Shown here in pieces: positions 34,836-44,057 of a stretch of 64,000 nt of DNA. This DNA is from Nonomuraea angiospora (GTDB lineage Bacteria > Actinomycetota > Actinomycetes > Streptosporangiales > Streptosporangiaceae). Below the pieces are notes generated by a model. The model worked only from the letters and a program-made list of their open reading frames with translations. It did not search any database and was not told the DNA's origin. Both the position numbers and the translations under genes were made by a program. Where the stretch lies: assembly GCF_014873145.1 (NCBI RefSeq), contig NZ_JADBEK010000001.1, forward strand, positions 496,001 to 560,000, given 5' to 3'. Position 1 is the stretch's first letter; every line of letters starts with the position of its first letter.

Positions 34836-35321
34836 TCAGCTGTAGGAGTAGGACTGCGCGCTGCAGCCGGTGATGTAGGGCCCGGGGTAGACCTGCTGGG
34901 TGGAGCAGCCCCAGGTGGCGGTCAGGGTCGTGGCCGAGGAGGGAATGCTGATCGCCGGTCCGTTGGTCCAGCCGACCTGGTCATACTGGTGACCGCCGCT
35001 GCAGATGGCCGACACGCTCACCGAGGTGCTGCCGCCGGGCAGGCTGATCGTGAACGACCACGTGTGGTTCGCCGGGTTCGCGACCATCGAGCTGTACGGC
35101 ATGGTCACGCCGTACGAAGGAGGCGCGGAGCCGGCCGAGACGTACGAGGCGTACCAGTCGCGGGTGTCGCCGGAGTAGTTGACGTTGAGGCAGTCCACCG
35201 TGGCGTTGAGCGTCAGGGTTGAGGCGGCGGCGGGATGCTGCATGGTCACGACCATCGCGGCGGTGGTGGCCAGCATCACGCCGACCGCCAGTGCCCGGCG
35301 GATCAGGTTGCCAGCGATCAT
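34836..35321 (-). CDS. small secreted protein of unknown function
   Basis: The 161-residue protein starts at ATG 35321 with AAAGGG upstream. It has an N-terminal signal peptide (LAVGVMLATTAAMVVTMQHP ending AAAS). The mature part of about 125 residues is rich in Ser, Thr, Tyr and Gly with four cysteines and beta-strand-like repeats. No family was recognised. It is convergent with the esterase-CBM2 gene and may belong to the same extracellular programme. 35322-36010 holds no clear gene; it contains a TGAAACTTTCC box (35903-35913) and a hairpin. Confidence 0.7.
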   Translation of the reverse strand: MIAGNLIRRALAVGVMLATTAAMVVTMQHPAAASTLTLNATVDCLNVNYSGDTRDWYASYVSAGSAPPSYGVTMPYSSMVANPANHTWSFTISLPGGSTSVSVSAICSGGHQYDQVGWTNGPAISIPSSATTLTATWGCSTQQVYPGPYITGCSAQSYSYS

Positions 35322-35929
35322 GGGGTTCCCTTTCTTCGCGCCGTTGACTGTGGAGATTTCGCCAGAGTTGCCGGCCTCGCCGTCCGCCAGGGTCGCCGCC
35401 CTGATCGGGGTGAGGCGGACGCGCACGTCGGTGAGGCCGGTCGGGTGTCGGGGGCAGGTACGGGTGATGGCGATCGGCGTGGTGGCCACAATGGGAGAAG
35501 CCGGGCGCTCCGCCCGTCGAGGCCGGCGAATCCGTATCCCATGACGTGGTGGTCGCCGAGCACGCACGACACCATGGTGCTTTTATCGGCGTAAGCCACA
35601 TTGTTCTGTGAAAAGATTTCCCATCTCTCCCTGCCGGTCGCAATCCAGAGCGCGCGGGCCGCGCGCCCGAGACGCCGCGGGACATGCCTTCTCGGGGGGA
35701 GGATCACACAATGGCCACGGACTGGACAGCCCCATATAAAGGACCGCTCTCCGAAACAAGCGGTTAATCGCGGTTTCCGTACGGCCCGTAAAAGGGCGAC
35801 GATCTCGCCCCACGGATCAACAGGCTGGTCGCAGACCATGTGACGCCGTGCGATGTGGCGGTCGTACCCGCGTCATCACAGTCGTCCGCGCGGCGGTGTT
35901 AGTGAAACTTTCCACACGGGGACGCCTGG

Positions 35930-35952
35930 CGGCGAGCTGTCGAAGCTCGCCG
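35930..35952. repeat. 9-bp hairpin CGGCGAGCT-N5-AGCTCGCCG
   Basis: A perfect 9-bp stem with a five-base loop lies in the noncoding stretch between the small secreted protein and IS copy C. It could be a terminator or an RNA or operator element; nothing nearby decides. Confidence 0.5.
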
Positions 35953-36118
35953 TCCGAGAGATAGTGAACGCCGCGGGGATCGACCCGCACGGCGCGAACG
36001 GATCCGTCTGGCCCTGCGCCTGCCGATAATTTCATCCCTCCAGGTCACGGCCTTGCAGGGCTTCTCTTGTAGGCAGGCTTCGACTCCAGAGGGAGCCAGT
36101 GCGGCAGGATGACCGGTC

Positions 36119-37057
36119 GTGCTCCTTCGCCTGGCCTATCTTGCTGTCACGAACACCTTCGCAGTGCTGCGGTTGCTGCCGATGGGAGATCGGGACAAGG
36201 ATGTGGAGATTCTCGCCCTGCGTCACCAGATCACTATCCTCGAACGGCGACTCGGCGACGGCGCTAGGGTGAGGTTTGCGCCCGAGGATCGAGCCTTCCT
36301 CGCCGCCCTCCTGGCACCGTTGCCCCGTGACGTCTTGCGTCGCGTGCGACTCCTCGTCCGGCCCGATACCGTCATGCGGTGGCACCGCGATCTGGTGAAA
36401 CTGCGTCATGCTGGTGCCTGCGTGCCGGAACGGCGCGGGCGCCCGCGAACCGTCCGTTCCATCCGTGCCCTCGTCCTGTGCCTGGTCCGGGAGAATCCGT
36501 CTTGGGGCTACAGGAGGGTGCACGGAGAGCTCGCCACGCTCCGCATCACGGTTGCGGCGTCCACGATCTGGGAGATCCTCAAGAGGGAAGGCGTTGATCC
36601 GGCATCCGAGCGGGCGTCCACGACCTGGGCCGACTTTCTGCGCTCCCCAACTGACGCGCTGCCGGCCTGCGACTTCATCGAGACCGTCACCCTTGACGGG
36701 CGGCGTCAGTACATCCTGGCCGTCATCGAGCACGCCACCAGATGCGTCCGCGTCCTCGGCACCACGGCCCATCCGACCGCGAGTTGGGTCGCCCAGGCCG
36801 TCAGGAACCTGGTAGTGGATCTGGAGGACGCCGGTCGCCGTGCCCGCTACCTGATCCGTGACCGGGGCGGGAAGTTCCCGGCGCTCATGGACGAGATCCT
36901 CGCACATGTCGGCATCGAGACCGTTCTCACCGGTATCCGGATGCCGCGAATGAACGCGATCATGGAGCGGTGGGTGCGGTCGTGCCGCCGCGAGCTGCTT
37001 GACCGCTGCCTGCTCTGGAACGAACGCCACCTGCGGTATGGCCTGCGTGAGTACTGA
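36119..37057 (+). pseudogene. integrase-core (DDE) transposase, IS copy C, 3' truncated
   Basis: The element's left end is at about 36014 (CTGCGCCTGCCGATAAT, matching the ends of copy A). The 312-residue frame contains the HTH region (GYRRVHGELATLRITVAAST), catalytic Asp (FIETVTLDGRRQYILAVIEH), YLIRDRGGKFPALMDEI and GIRMPRMNAIMERWV with the final Glu. It stops at LREY, where copy A continues for about 50 more residues. The right terminal repeat is missing, and unrelated chromosomal DNA begins there. All three DDE residues appear present, but the element cannot move without its right end. Confidence 0.85.
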
Positions 37058-37084
37058 CTTGAACCCACGGCCCACGGATATGAG

Positions 37085-37906
37085 TCAGGGACCTCGTTCC
37101 CGGCCGAGGAAGCACGTCAGGAGTCGCCTGAAGTCGTGCGGGTGTTCGAGCGCCGGCACGTGCCCGCATCGGCCGAGCACGTGCAGACGGACATCGGCCA
37201 GGTGCTCGAGCAGGGGCAGGGCTGCCGTCCCGAGCGGGGTGACCCGGTCCTCGGCACCGTGGACGAGCAGCACGGGCGCGCGCACCCCTGCCAGCGTTCG
37301 CGCCGAGAGGGTGAGGTCGTCGGCCCAGCGTGCCCTGGGAGGAGGGAACAACGACGCGAATGCGGCCGCCCCCGCCCGCATCGCGGCCGCACGGGCGGCG
37401 ACGGTCGACTCGGTCACGAGCGCCTGGTCGAGGACGAGGCGACTCAACATGTCTCGTGCCCCGGGCGGGTCGGCAGGGGCGGCCCAGATCGCGTCGAGCT
37501 CGGCGGACAGCGGCGCCCCGGGGGCGCCCATCGTCGAGACCGCCACGACATGGGTGACCTGCCTGGGACGCGCGGCCGCCAACGCCAGCGCCACGGCGCC
37601 GCCCATGGAGTGGCCCACCACGGCGTAGTGCTCGGCACCGAGAGCATCCATCAGGCCCGCGGCCTGCTCCGTCCACAGCCGGAGCCCGCCCCTGGAGCCG
37701 GCCGGGATCGGTGTACGGCCGAACCCCGCCTGGTCAGGAGCCACCAGGTGCCAGGACGCGCCCAGCGCCTGTGCCGTCGTTGCCCAGGCGCCGGATCCGG
37801 TCGTACCGGGTCCGGAGCCGTGCAGCATCAGCACCGCGGGCCCGGTGCCGCTCTCCAGGACGTGGACGGGGGAGCCGTCGACTGTGACGGTCCGAGATGC
37901 CGTCAC
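37085..37906 (-). CDS. alpha/beta hydrolase, meta-cleavage-product hydrolase-like
   Basis: The 273-residue hydrolase has LMLHGSGPGTTGSGAW (oxyanion motif typical of C-C bond hydrolases such as MhpC/XylF), nucleophile elbow VVGHSMGGAVALALA (~residue 97), Asp in LVHGAEDRVTP and His in GRCGHVPALEHP. The triad is complete. It lies downstream of the PfpI-like gene on the same strand (20-base gap). Its 3' end is adjacent to the truncated end of IS copy C. The substrate is unknown. Confidence 0.87.
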   Translation of the reverse strand: MTASRTVTVDGSPVHVLESGTGPAVLMLHGSGPGTTGSGAWATTAQALGASWHLVAPDQAGFGRTPIPAGSRGGLRLWTEQAAGLMDALGAEHYAVVGHSMGGAVALALAAARPRQVTHVVAVSTMGAPGAPLSAELDAIWAAPADPPGARDMLSRLVLDQALVTESTVAARAAAMRAGAAAFASLFPPPRARWADDLTLSARTLAGVRAPVLLVHGAEDRVTPLGTAALPLLEHLADVRLHVLGRCGHVPALEHPHDFRRLLTCFLGRERGP

Positions 37907-37925
37907 CGGGACGGGCCAGGTGCGC

Positions 37926-38495
37926 TCATGCCGATGCGGAGTTGATGGACTTCGAGAAGACCTCCATCATCGCCCTGCCGAATTTCGGCATGTCCGGCCA
38001 CCCCCTGCAGGAGACGAGGTTGCCGTCCACCACGTCGGGAGCGTCGATGACCGTCGCGCCCGCGTTCTCCATGTCACCGGTGATGGGCGGGAAGCACGCC
38101 GTCTTCCGGCCCTTCAGCAGCCCGTACACAGCCGGCACCTGCGCGCCGTGGCACACCAGCGCGATCGGGAGGTTGCGCGCGAAGAAGTGCTCGGTGATGC
38201 GCCTGACGTCGGCGTCAACCCGGATCCACTCGGGGGCACGTCCACCGGGGATGATGAGGGCGTCATAGCGCTCGACGTCGACCTCGGCCCAGGGCACGTC
38301 AACCGGCAACTTCCGGCCGTTCTTCTCCACGTAGGCGTCGGAGTTGGGGTCGAACTCGTGGATGACCAGCTGAACGTCACGCATCGTCCGTGACGAGACG
38401 TCAACGTCCCAGCCGCCCTCCTGTACGCGATAGTAGGGATACATGGTGTCGAGCTCCTCGGCGGCGTCGCCGGTCAGGAGCAGCGCTCTGGGCAC
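37926..38495 (-). CDS. DJ-1/PfpI-family glutamine-amidotransferase-like protein
   Basis: The 189-residue protein has DALIIPGGRAPEWIR and the nucleophile elbow LVCHGAQV (Cys ~residue 115). An unusual insertion (SDAYVEKNGRKLPVDVPWAE) is shared with the DJ-1 subgroup of 185-195 residues. Members act as glyoxalases, chaperones or peptidases; the role here is not clear. Gene order GntR, then PfpI, then hydrolase on the minus strand suggests a small operon, with GntR 87 bases upstream of this start. Confidence 0.87.
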   Translation of the reverse strand: MPRALLLTGDAAEELDTMYPYYRVQEGGWDVDVSSRTMRDVQLVIHEFDPNSDAYVEKNGRKLPVDVPWAEVDVERYDALIIPGGRAPEWIRVDADVRRITEHFFARNLPIALVCHGAQVPAVYGLLKGRKTACFPPITGDMENAGATVIDAPDVVDGNLVSCRGWPDMPKFGRAMMEVFSKSINSASA

Positions 38496-38582
38496 CTGCT
38501 TCTCCTCGCATCTGGGGCGGGTGAGGCGGATCCAATCCGATCCGATCGGGTTGACTTAGCATTCCCCGGCCCGGTCCGCCCG

Positions 38583-39326
38583 TCAAGCCTCTACCACCAT
38601 TCCGTCCGCGCCCTTGGCCTCGTCGAACAATCGCCGGAACCGCTCGCCGGACCGCAGGATGTGCCGGCGCATGGCGTAGGCCGCGGCGTCGGGGTCACGC
38701 GCGGCGATCGCGGTCAGGACTTCTTCGTGCTCGGCCATGGCCAGGTGAGTGACCTGGGTGTCGTGGAGAAGCCGGAACAGGTGCACGTGCGTGTGCAGGC
38801 GGGCGAGCGCTTCGCGGATGACCTGGTTCTCCGCGCTCAGGGCGACGAGATCGTGAAAAGCGGCGTCGCGCAGCCCGAAGGCGCCATAGGCCATGAGCCC
38901 GCCGCCCCCCTCCAGCTCCGCCATCTCCTCCAGCAGCCGCCGCAGACCGGCCACCTGCTGCAAGGATGCGCGTTCGGCGGATCTGCGCGCCGCCGCCGGC
39001 TCGAGGAGCAGGCGGACCTCGAGCATGTCCTCGAATCGGTGACGGGTGATCTGGGGGGGAATGCGATAGCCGGCGTGAGGCACACGCACGACCAGGCCCT
39101 CGGCCTCCATCCGGTTCAGAGCGTCTCGGATCGGCGTCTGCGAGACCCCCAGCTCTCGCGCCAGGGCGTCGATCGTGACGCGGGAGCCCGGCTCGATCCG
39201 CAGCGACATCATCTGTCCGAGCAGCGTGTCGTACACCTCGTCGGCAAGCCGGCCGCGAGATCTTCCCGGCGGGATTCCGCCCGTCATGGCCCCACGGCGC
39301 CGCGCGATCATCGCTTCGTCGTCCAT
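38583..39326 (-). CDS. GntR-family regulator, FCD (FadR/VanR) type
   Basis: The 247-residue protein has an N-terminal winged helix (RLADEVYDTLLGQMMSLRIE, IDALARELGVSQTPIRDALN) and the FCD ligand domain (residues 95-235), with candidate metal-ligand histidines in FHDLVALSAENQ and MAEHEEVLTAI. ATG 39326 is preferred over a longer frame because homology begins nearby. It is divergent from the ABC importer operon across a 390-base gap and is the natural regulator of it. Confidence 0.9.
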   Translation of the reverse strand: MDDEAMIARRRGAMTGGIPPGRSRGRLADEVYDTLLGQMMSLRIEPGSRVTIDALARELGVSQTPIRDALNRMEAEGLVVRVPHAGYRIPPQITRHRFEDMLEVRLLLEPAAARRSAERASLQQVAGLRRLLEEMAELEGGGGLMAYGAFGLRDAAFHDLVALSAENQVIREALARLHTHVHLFRLLHDTQVTHLAMAEHEEVLTAIAARDPDAAAYAMRRHILRSGERFRRLFDEAKGADGMVVEA

Positions 39327-39716
39327 CGTGACGTGAGGTCCTTTCTTGCGTCTTCGGGAACCTGCTGGCATCGGTCGCAGCATTGTGGGATGTTGACGCT
39401 CCCACTCGGATCGTATAGGAAAGGTGGCGGACGCCAGCCATCCTTCACCCATCGGGGAATCGCCCGCCATCGCTCCGCTTCGATCAGTTGGAGCTCTTAT
39501 GAGCATGCTCGACGTCCTATTCGGTTCGCCATCGGGCCGCACCAGGACCGAAGGACTTCCCGACTGCTTGAAGCCCCATGAAGTCGCGGCGTACTCGTGA
39601 CGCCGGTCTGCTGATCAGCCCCTGCGACAGCCGGCAACACGCCTGACCAACCCAGCAACTGCTCGGCGACGCACGCGGCAAGGCTCCAGAAATCCCCCCA
39701 GAAAGCAGGCAAGAAG
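39327..39716. promoter_or_regulatory. divergent intergenic region between GntR and the importer operon
   Basis: These 390 bases hold no recognisable gene. They must contain both promoters. I found no strong palindrome; GATCGTATAGGA near 39411 is a weak candidate for an FCD-GntR half-site. Confidence 0.3.
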
Positions 39717-41132
39717 ATGCGGTATCCAAAGCGAACAGGACGATTGTCGGTTACCGGTCGAAAGGCGCGGCTGGCTACGGCGGCCATGTTAGTGGCCACG
39801 ACCGTGGCGGCTTGCGGCGGTCAGGACGGCAGCGCCCCCAAGGCGCCGGCGACCATCCCGGAGCTCACCAAGGATCCGCTGACCCTCAGCTTCATCTGGT
39901 TCGACTGGCCCCCCGCCCACGCGCTGGAAGCCTTCGCGAACGCGGAGTACACCAAGGGGCGGCCGAACGTGACCATCAAGGTCAAGACCGTGCCGAACGC
40001 GAACTGGCACGACGCGATGTTCACCCAGTTCGCCGCACACAAGACCGACTTCGACATCCCGATCCTGGACTCGCAACACATCGGCGAGGCCGTGACGAAC
40101 GGCAACATCCTCGACATCACCGACTTCGTCAAGAAGAACATCGACGTCAAGGCCTACAACCCGTACCTTCTGGCGGCCTACGGCCAGTTCCCCCAGGCGG
40201 AGACCGGGAAGCGCGACGAAAACGCCAGCCTGTACGGACTGCCGCTGCTCGGCGACACCTGGACGATGATCTACCGCAAGGACCTGATCGGCGACAAGCC
40301 ACCGCAGACCTGGGATCAGATGATCTCGGTCGCCGAGAAGTGCCAGGCGGACAACCCTGGCGTCAGCGGGCTGGCCTTCCACCAGGCCAACGGCTCCGAC
40401 GCCGCGGCCGTAACCTACAACACGGTCAACGGCGTCTACGGCGGCAACCTCTGGGACCCCAAGACGCGCAAGATCGACGGCGTCCTCAACGACGCTGCGG
40501 GCCAGGAGGCGATGGACGTCCTGGTCAACAAGATGAAGCCGCTGACCGCCAAGGGCTCCGGCAACTGGTTCATCGACGAGGTGAACGCGGCGGTCGCCCA
40601 GGGCAAGGCCTGCATCGCGTTCAACTGGATCGCCGCGAGCGGCGGCCTGCTCGACCCGAAGCAGTCGACGCTCGGCACCACGCGGGAGCAGATTCTCGAC
40701 AAGCTGGGCTTCGCCACCCTGCCGAGCCAGAAGACGAACCTGGTGCCTCTCGGCGGTATGGGGATGCACGTGTCGGCCTACGCGCCCGAGGCGAACCAGG
40801 CGGAGGCCCTGAACTTCATGAAGTGGTTCGAGCAGGGTGATATCCAGAAGAAGTGGGCCGCGGCTGGTGGCGTGCCATCGCGTACGGACGCCCTGGAGTC
40901 GCCCGAGTTCCTCAACGCCCAGCCGTTCAACCAGGTGTACACCGACTCGGTTCCGCGGATGCGGGATATGTGGAACGTGCCCGAGTACGCACGCCTCGTC
41001 GACATCGAGAACACCAACGTGAACGCGGCTCTCAACGGCGCGAAGGCGCCGAAGGACGCGCTCGACGACATCGCCAAGCAGCAGCAGGGCGTGCTCAACG
41101 CCAGCAGTGGCAAGGGCGGCGGCGGACTGTGA
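39717..41132 (+). CDS. ABC importer, family 1 extracellular solute-binding lipoprotein
   Basis: The 471-residue protein has a lipoprotein signal with lipobox VAAC (cleavage before Cys ~38). The family 1 sugar-binding fold follows (LTLSFIWFDWPPAHALEAFA, YGLPLLGDTWTMIYRKDL, IAFNWIAASGGLL, LNFMKWFEQGDIQKKWAAAG). It captures the substrate outside the membrane for the permease pair that follows. The operon layout with two ATPases resembles glycerol importers of the GlpVPQST type, so a polyol or sugar is likely (inference). It overlaps the next gene by GTGA. Confidence 0.9.
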   Translation: MRYPKRTGRLSVTGRKARLATAAMLVATTVAACGGQDGSAPKAPATIPELTKDPLTLSFIWFDWPPAHALEAFANAEYTKGRPNVTIKVKTVPNANWHDAMFTQFAAHKTDFDIPILDSQHIGEAVTNGNILDITDFVKKNIDVKAYNPYLLAAYGQFPQAETGKRDENASLYGLPLLGDTWTMIYRKDLIGDKPPQTWDQMISVAEKCQADNPGVSGLAFHQANGSDAAAVTYNTVNGVYGGNLWDPKTRKIDGVLNDAAGQEAMDVLVNKMKPLTAKGSGNWFIDEVNAAVAQGKACIAFNWIAASGGLLDPKQSTLGTTREQILDKLGFATLPSQKTNLVPLGGMGMHVSAYAPEANQAEALNFMKWFEQGDIQKKWAAAGGVPSRTDALESPEFLNAQPFNQVYTDSVPRMRDMWNVPEYARLVDIENTNVNAALNGAKAPKDALDDIAKQQQGVLNASSGKGGGGL

Positions 41133-42079
41133 GTGACTCCGCCCCTCTGACGACCGACCACCCCGGGCAGGCGGCGTCCGCGACGCCGCCCGCACCGGGC
41201 CGGTCCCGCCGCTTGAGCGACCGCGGGCTCGCCGTGGCCTTCACCTCTCCCGCGCTGCTGCTGTTGCTCGCCATGTCGGTGTTCCCGTTGCTGTGGGCGT
41301 TGTACCTGTCCTTCACCGACTACTCGGCCACTCGCGGGGGGCCCGCCCAGTTCCTCTGGTTCGAGAACTACACCGCCATCCTGACTTCGCCGCAGGTCCA
41401 CCAGAGGGCCCTGACGACGTTGATCTACGTGGTCGGCGCGGTCGCCCTGCAGACCGTGCTCGGTTTCGCCATCGCCTACCTGATCTCACGGCGCACGCAC
41501 GGACGAGGACTGCTGACCACCCTGTTTCTGGTTCCGATGATGCTGTCGCCGGTCGTGGTCGGGCTGTTCTGGCGATTCATGCTCGACGCGCAATTCGGCG
41601 TGATCAACAGCATGCTCGGCTCGCTCGGCCTGGGGCAGGTGGAGTGGCTCACCCGGCAGCGAACGGCACTGATCTCCCTCATCCTGGTCGACACCTGGCA
41701 ATGGACGCCGTTCATCATGCTCATCGCACTCGCGGGCCTCACCGCGGTGCCCAAGTACTTGTACGAGGCCGCCTCGATCGATCGGGCGTCCGAGTGGTTC
41801 CAGTTCCGCACCATCACTCTTCCGCTGGTGTGGCCGCTGCTTCTCATCGCCGTGTTGTTCAGGGCCATCGAGGCCTTCCGGCTGTTCGACCTCGTCTACA
41901 TCCTCACCAGCGGAGGCCCGGGGGTCTCCACCGAGACGTTGTCGTTCCACGTCTACAAGGTCGCGTTCCTGGGCTTCAACACCGGAACCGCCTCGGCGTA
42001 CGGGATCCTCATGGTCCTCATCGTCATCGTCCTCACGCAGCTCTACCTGCGCTACTTGAACAAGCTCAAGGAGGACTGA
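41129..42079 (+). CDS. ABC importer permease, MalF/UgpA type
   Basis: The 316-residue protein has about six transmembrane helices (LLLLLAMSVFPLLWALYLSF first) and the EAA loop that contacts the ATPase (YLYEAASIDRASEWFQFRTI then TLPLVWP). GTG 41129 overlaps the binding-protein stop. The cytoplasmic N-terminal tail is Pro/Ala-rich. It forms the channel with the next permease. Confidence 0.92.
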   Translation: MSDSAPLTTDHPGQAASATPPAPGRSRRLSDRGLAVAFTSPALLLLLAMSVFPLLWALYLSFTDYSATRGGPAQFLWFENYTAILTSPQVHQRALTTLIYVVGAVALQTVLGFAIAYLISRRTHGRGLLTTLFLVPMMLSPVVVGLFWRFMLDAQFGVINSMLGSLGLGQVEWLTRQRTALISLILVDTWQWTPFIMLIALAGLTAVPKYLYEAASIDRASEWFQFRTITLPLVWPLLLIAVLFRAIEAFRLFDLVYILTSGGPGVSTETLSFHVYKVAFLGFNTGTASAYGILMVLIVIVLTQLYLRYLNKLKED

Positions 42080-42990
42080 TGGCCCTCTCCGTCGACGAGG
42101 CCGTGTCCACAGGTCCTGCCCGGGATCACACGCCCCCCTCGCGCCGCTTCGGCGGCCGGGGCCGCGCCGTGCTGGAGGTCGCGCTGCTGACCGTGCTGGC
42201 CATCGTGATGCTCTTCCCGGTGCTGTGGATGATCGAGACGTCCATCAAGGAGAACCGGGACGTCTACGCCATCCCGGCCAAGTTCTTCGACTTCAAGGTC
42301 ACCATGGAGCATTTCAAGGACGTGTTCGTCGCCTCCGGCGGCGGTCGTTCGACCTTGTCCGCCTCGTTCCTCAACTCCGTCCTGGTCGCCGGGGTCTCCA
42401 CGGCGCTGGCCACCGTGCTGGGGGTCCCGGCGGCCTGGGCCTACTCGCGCTTCGCCGTGAAGGCCAAGAAGGACCAGCTGTTCTTCATCCTGTCCACCCG
42501 CTTCATGCCGCCCGTGGTGGTCGTGATTCCGATCTTCCTCATGTACCGCCAAGTCGGGCTCATCGACACCAAGCTCGGCCTGATCCTCATCTACACCGCC
42601 TTCAACGTCCCGTTCACGATCTGGATGATGAAGGGGTTCGTCGACGAGGTGCCCGCGGAGTACGAGGACGCCGCCATGCTCGACGGCTACACCCGCTTGC
42701 AGGCGTTCTGGCGATTCACCCTTCCCCTGCTCCTGCCCGGCATCGCCGCGACGGCGGTCTTCGCACTCATCTTCTCGTGGAACGAGTTCGTGTTCGCCAT
42801 CTTCCTCACCTCCAGCGACGACGTGCGGACGGCCCCGCCCGCCATCGCCGGCCTCATCGGCGGAACCACAGTGGACTGGGGTCTCGTGGCCGCCGCCTCC
42901 GTGGTGTTCGCCCTGCCGGTGCTCGTCTTCGCCTACCTGGTGCGCAAGCACCTCGTCGCCGGTGTGACGCTCGGGGCGGTGCGACGCTGA
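42079..42990 (+). CDS. ABC importer permease, MalG/UgpE type
   Basis: The 303-residue permease has six helices and the EAA loop PAEYEDAAMLDGYTRLQAFW then RFTLPLLLPG. Its start overlaps the previous stop (TGATG), and its stop overlaps the start of the first ATPase in the same way. All five importer genes are therefore translationally coupled. Confidence 0.92.
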   Translation: MALSVDEAVSTGPARDHTPPSRRFGGRGRAVLEVALLTVLAIVMLFPVLWMIETSIKENRDVYAIPAKFFDFKVTMEHFKDVFVASGGGRSTLSASFLNSVLVAGVSTALATVLGVPAAWAYSRFAVKAKKDQLFFILSTRFMPPVVVVIPIFLMYRQVGLIDTKLGLILIYTAFNVPFTIWMMKGFVDEVPAEYEDAAMLDGYTRLQAFWRFTLPLLLPGIAATAVFALIFSWNEFVFAIFLTSSDDVRTAPPAIAGLIGGTTVDWGLVAAASVVFALPVLVFAYLVRKHLVAGVTLGAVRR

Positions 42991-44057
42991 TGGCGGGCAT
43001 CGAGGTGAGCGCCCTGCACAAGCGCTACCCGGACGGGACGGTCGCAGTCGATCACGTGGACCTGTCCATCCGCGACGGCGAGCTGTTCGTGATGCTCGGC
43101 CCTTCGGGTTGCGGCAAGACGACCACGCTGCGGGCCATAGCCGGCCTGGAAAGGCAGACGACGGGCAACATCCGCATCGGCGACACGCTGGTCAACGACC
43201 TGCCGCCCGCCGACCGCGACATCGCCATGGTGTTCCAGTTCTACGCTCTCTACCCGCATCTGAGAACCCGCGACAACCTGGCGTTCCCGCTGCGGGCCGA
43301 GGGACTGCCCAAGGCGGAGGTGCGCAAGCGGGTCGACGAGGCCGCCGGGCTGATGCGGCTCGGTCCGCTCCTGGACAGGCGACCGCACCGGCTGTCCGGC
43401 GGGGAGCAGCAGCGCGTCGCGCTCGCCCGCGCCCTGGTGCGACGACCGCGCGCATTCCTCATGGACGAACCCCTCACCAATCTGGACGCGGAGCTGAGGG
43501 CGGACATGCGCACGGAGATCAAGCACCTGCAGGGGGGACTGGGGACGACGATGGTCTACGTCACTCACGACCAGGTCGAGGCGATGTCGCTCGGTCACAG
43601 AATCGCCATCCTCAACAAGGGCCGCGTCGAGCAGATCGGCACGCCGCTGGAAGTCTACGACCGTCCGGCGAGTCTTTTCTGCGCCGCGTTCATCGGCTCC
43701 CCGCCGATGAACCTGATCGAGGTGGAGGTGGCCGACGGGAAGCTGCGCAGTCAGGGCGGGCTGGCCCTCACGCCACCGCCGGGCCTGCCGCGCGACCGTC
43801 GCCTGCTCGCGGGCGTCCGGCCGGAGGCGCTGGAAGTCACGGAACCAGGGGCGGAACGTTCGGTCCCGGCCCGCGTGGTCTCGGCGGAGTGGCTGGGCGA
43901 CGAGATCATCTACGTGGTCGACCACGACGGACAGCGCGACGTACGGGTTCGGATGCCACCGACTGTCCGTTTCACCGTTGACGCACCGGTCGGGCTGCGG
44001 CACACCGGCGGCCCCCCGCCGGTCTACGACGTGAGCACGGAAGAGCTGGTGGCCTGA
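42990..44057 (+). CDS. ABC importer ATPase, MalK/UgpC type, 1
   Basis: The 355-residue ATPase has Walker A (GPSGCGKTT), Q-loop (FQFYALYPHL), signature ([15 protein letters not shown]), Walker B (AFLMDEPLTNLD) and a normal H-loop histidine (VTHDQVEAMSLG). A C-terminal TOBE/OB domain begins after residue 240. All catalytic elements are intact. It is followed without a gap by a second, different ATPase. Confidence 0.93.
   Translation: MAGIEVSALHKRYPDGTVAVDHVDLSIRDGELFVMLGPSGCGKTTTLRAIAGLERQTTGNIRIGDTLVNDLPPADRDIAMVFQFYALYPHLRTRDNLAFPLRAEGLPKAEVRKRVDEAAGLMRLGPLLDRRPHRLSGGEQQRVALARALVRRPRAFLMDEPLTNLDAELRADMRTEIKHLQGGLGTTMVYVTHDQVEAMSLGHRIAILNKGRVEQIGTPLEVYDRPASLFCAAFIGSPPMNLIEVEVADGKLRSQGGLALTPPPGLPRDRRLLAGVRPEALEVTEPGAERSVPARVVSAEWLGDEIIYVVDHDGQRDVRVRMPPTVRFTVDAPVGLRHTGGPPPVYDVSTEELVA

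Noticed and set aside
35817..36035. 72-residue minus-strand frame as a gene
   Set aside because: No ribosome site, no family likeness, and it overlaps the left end of IS copy C.
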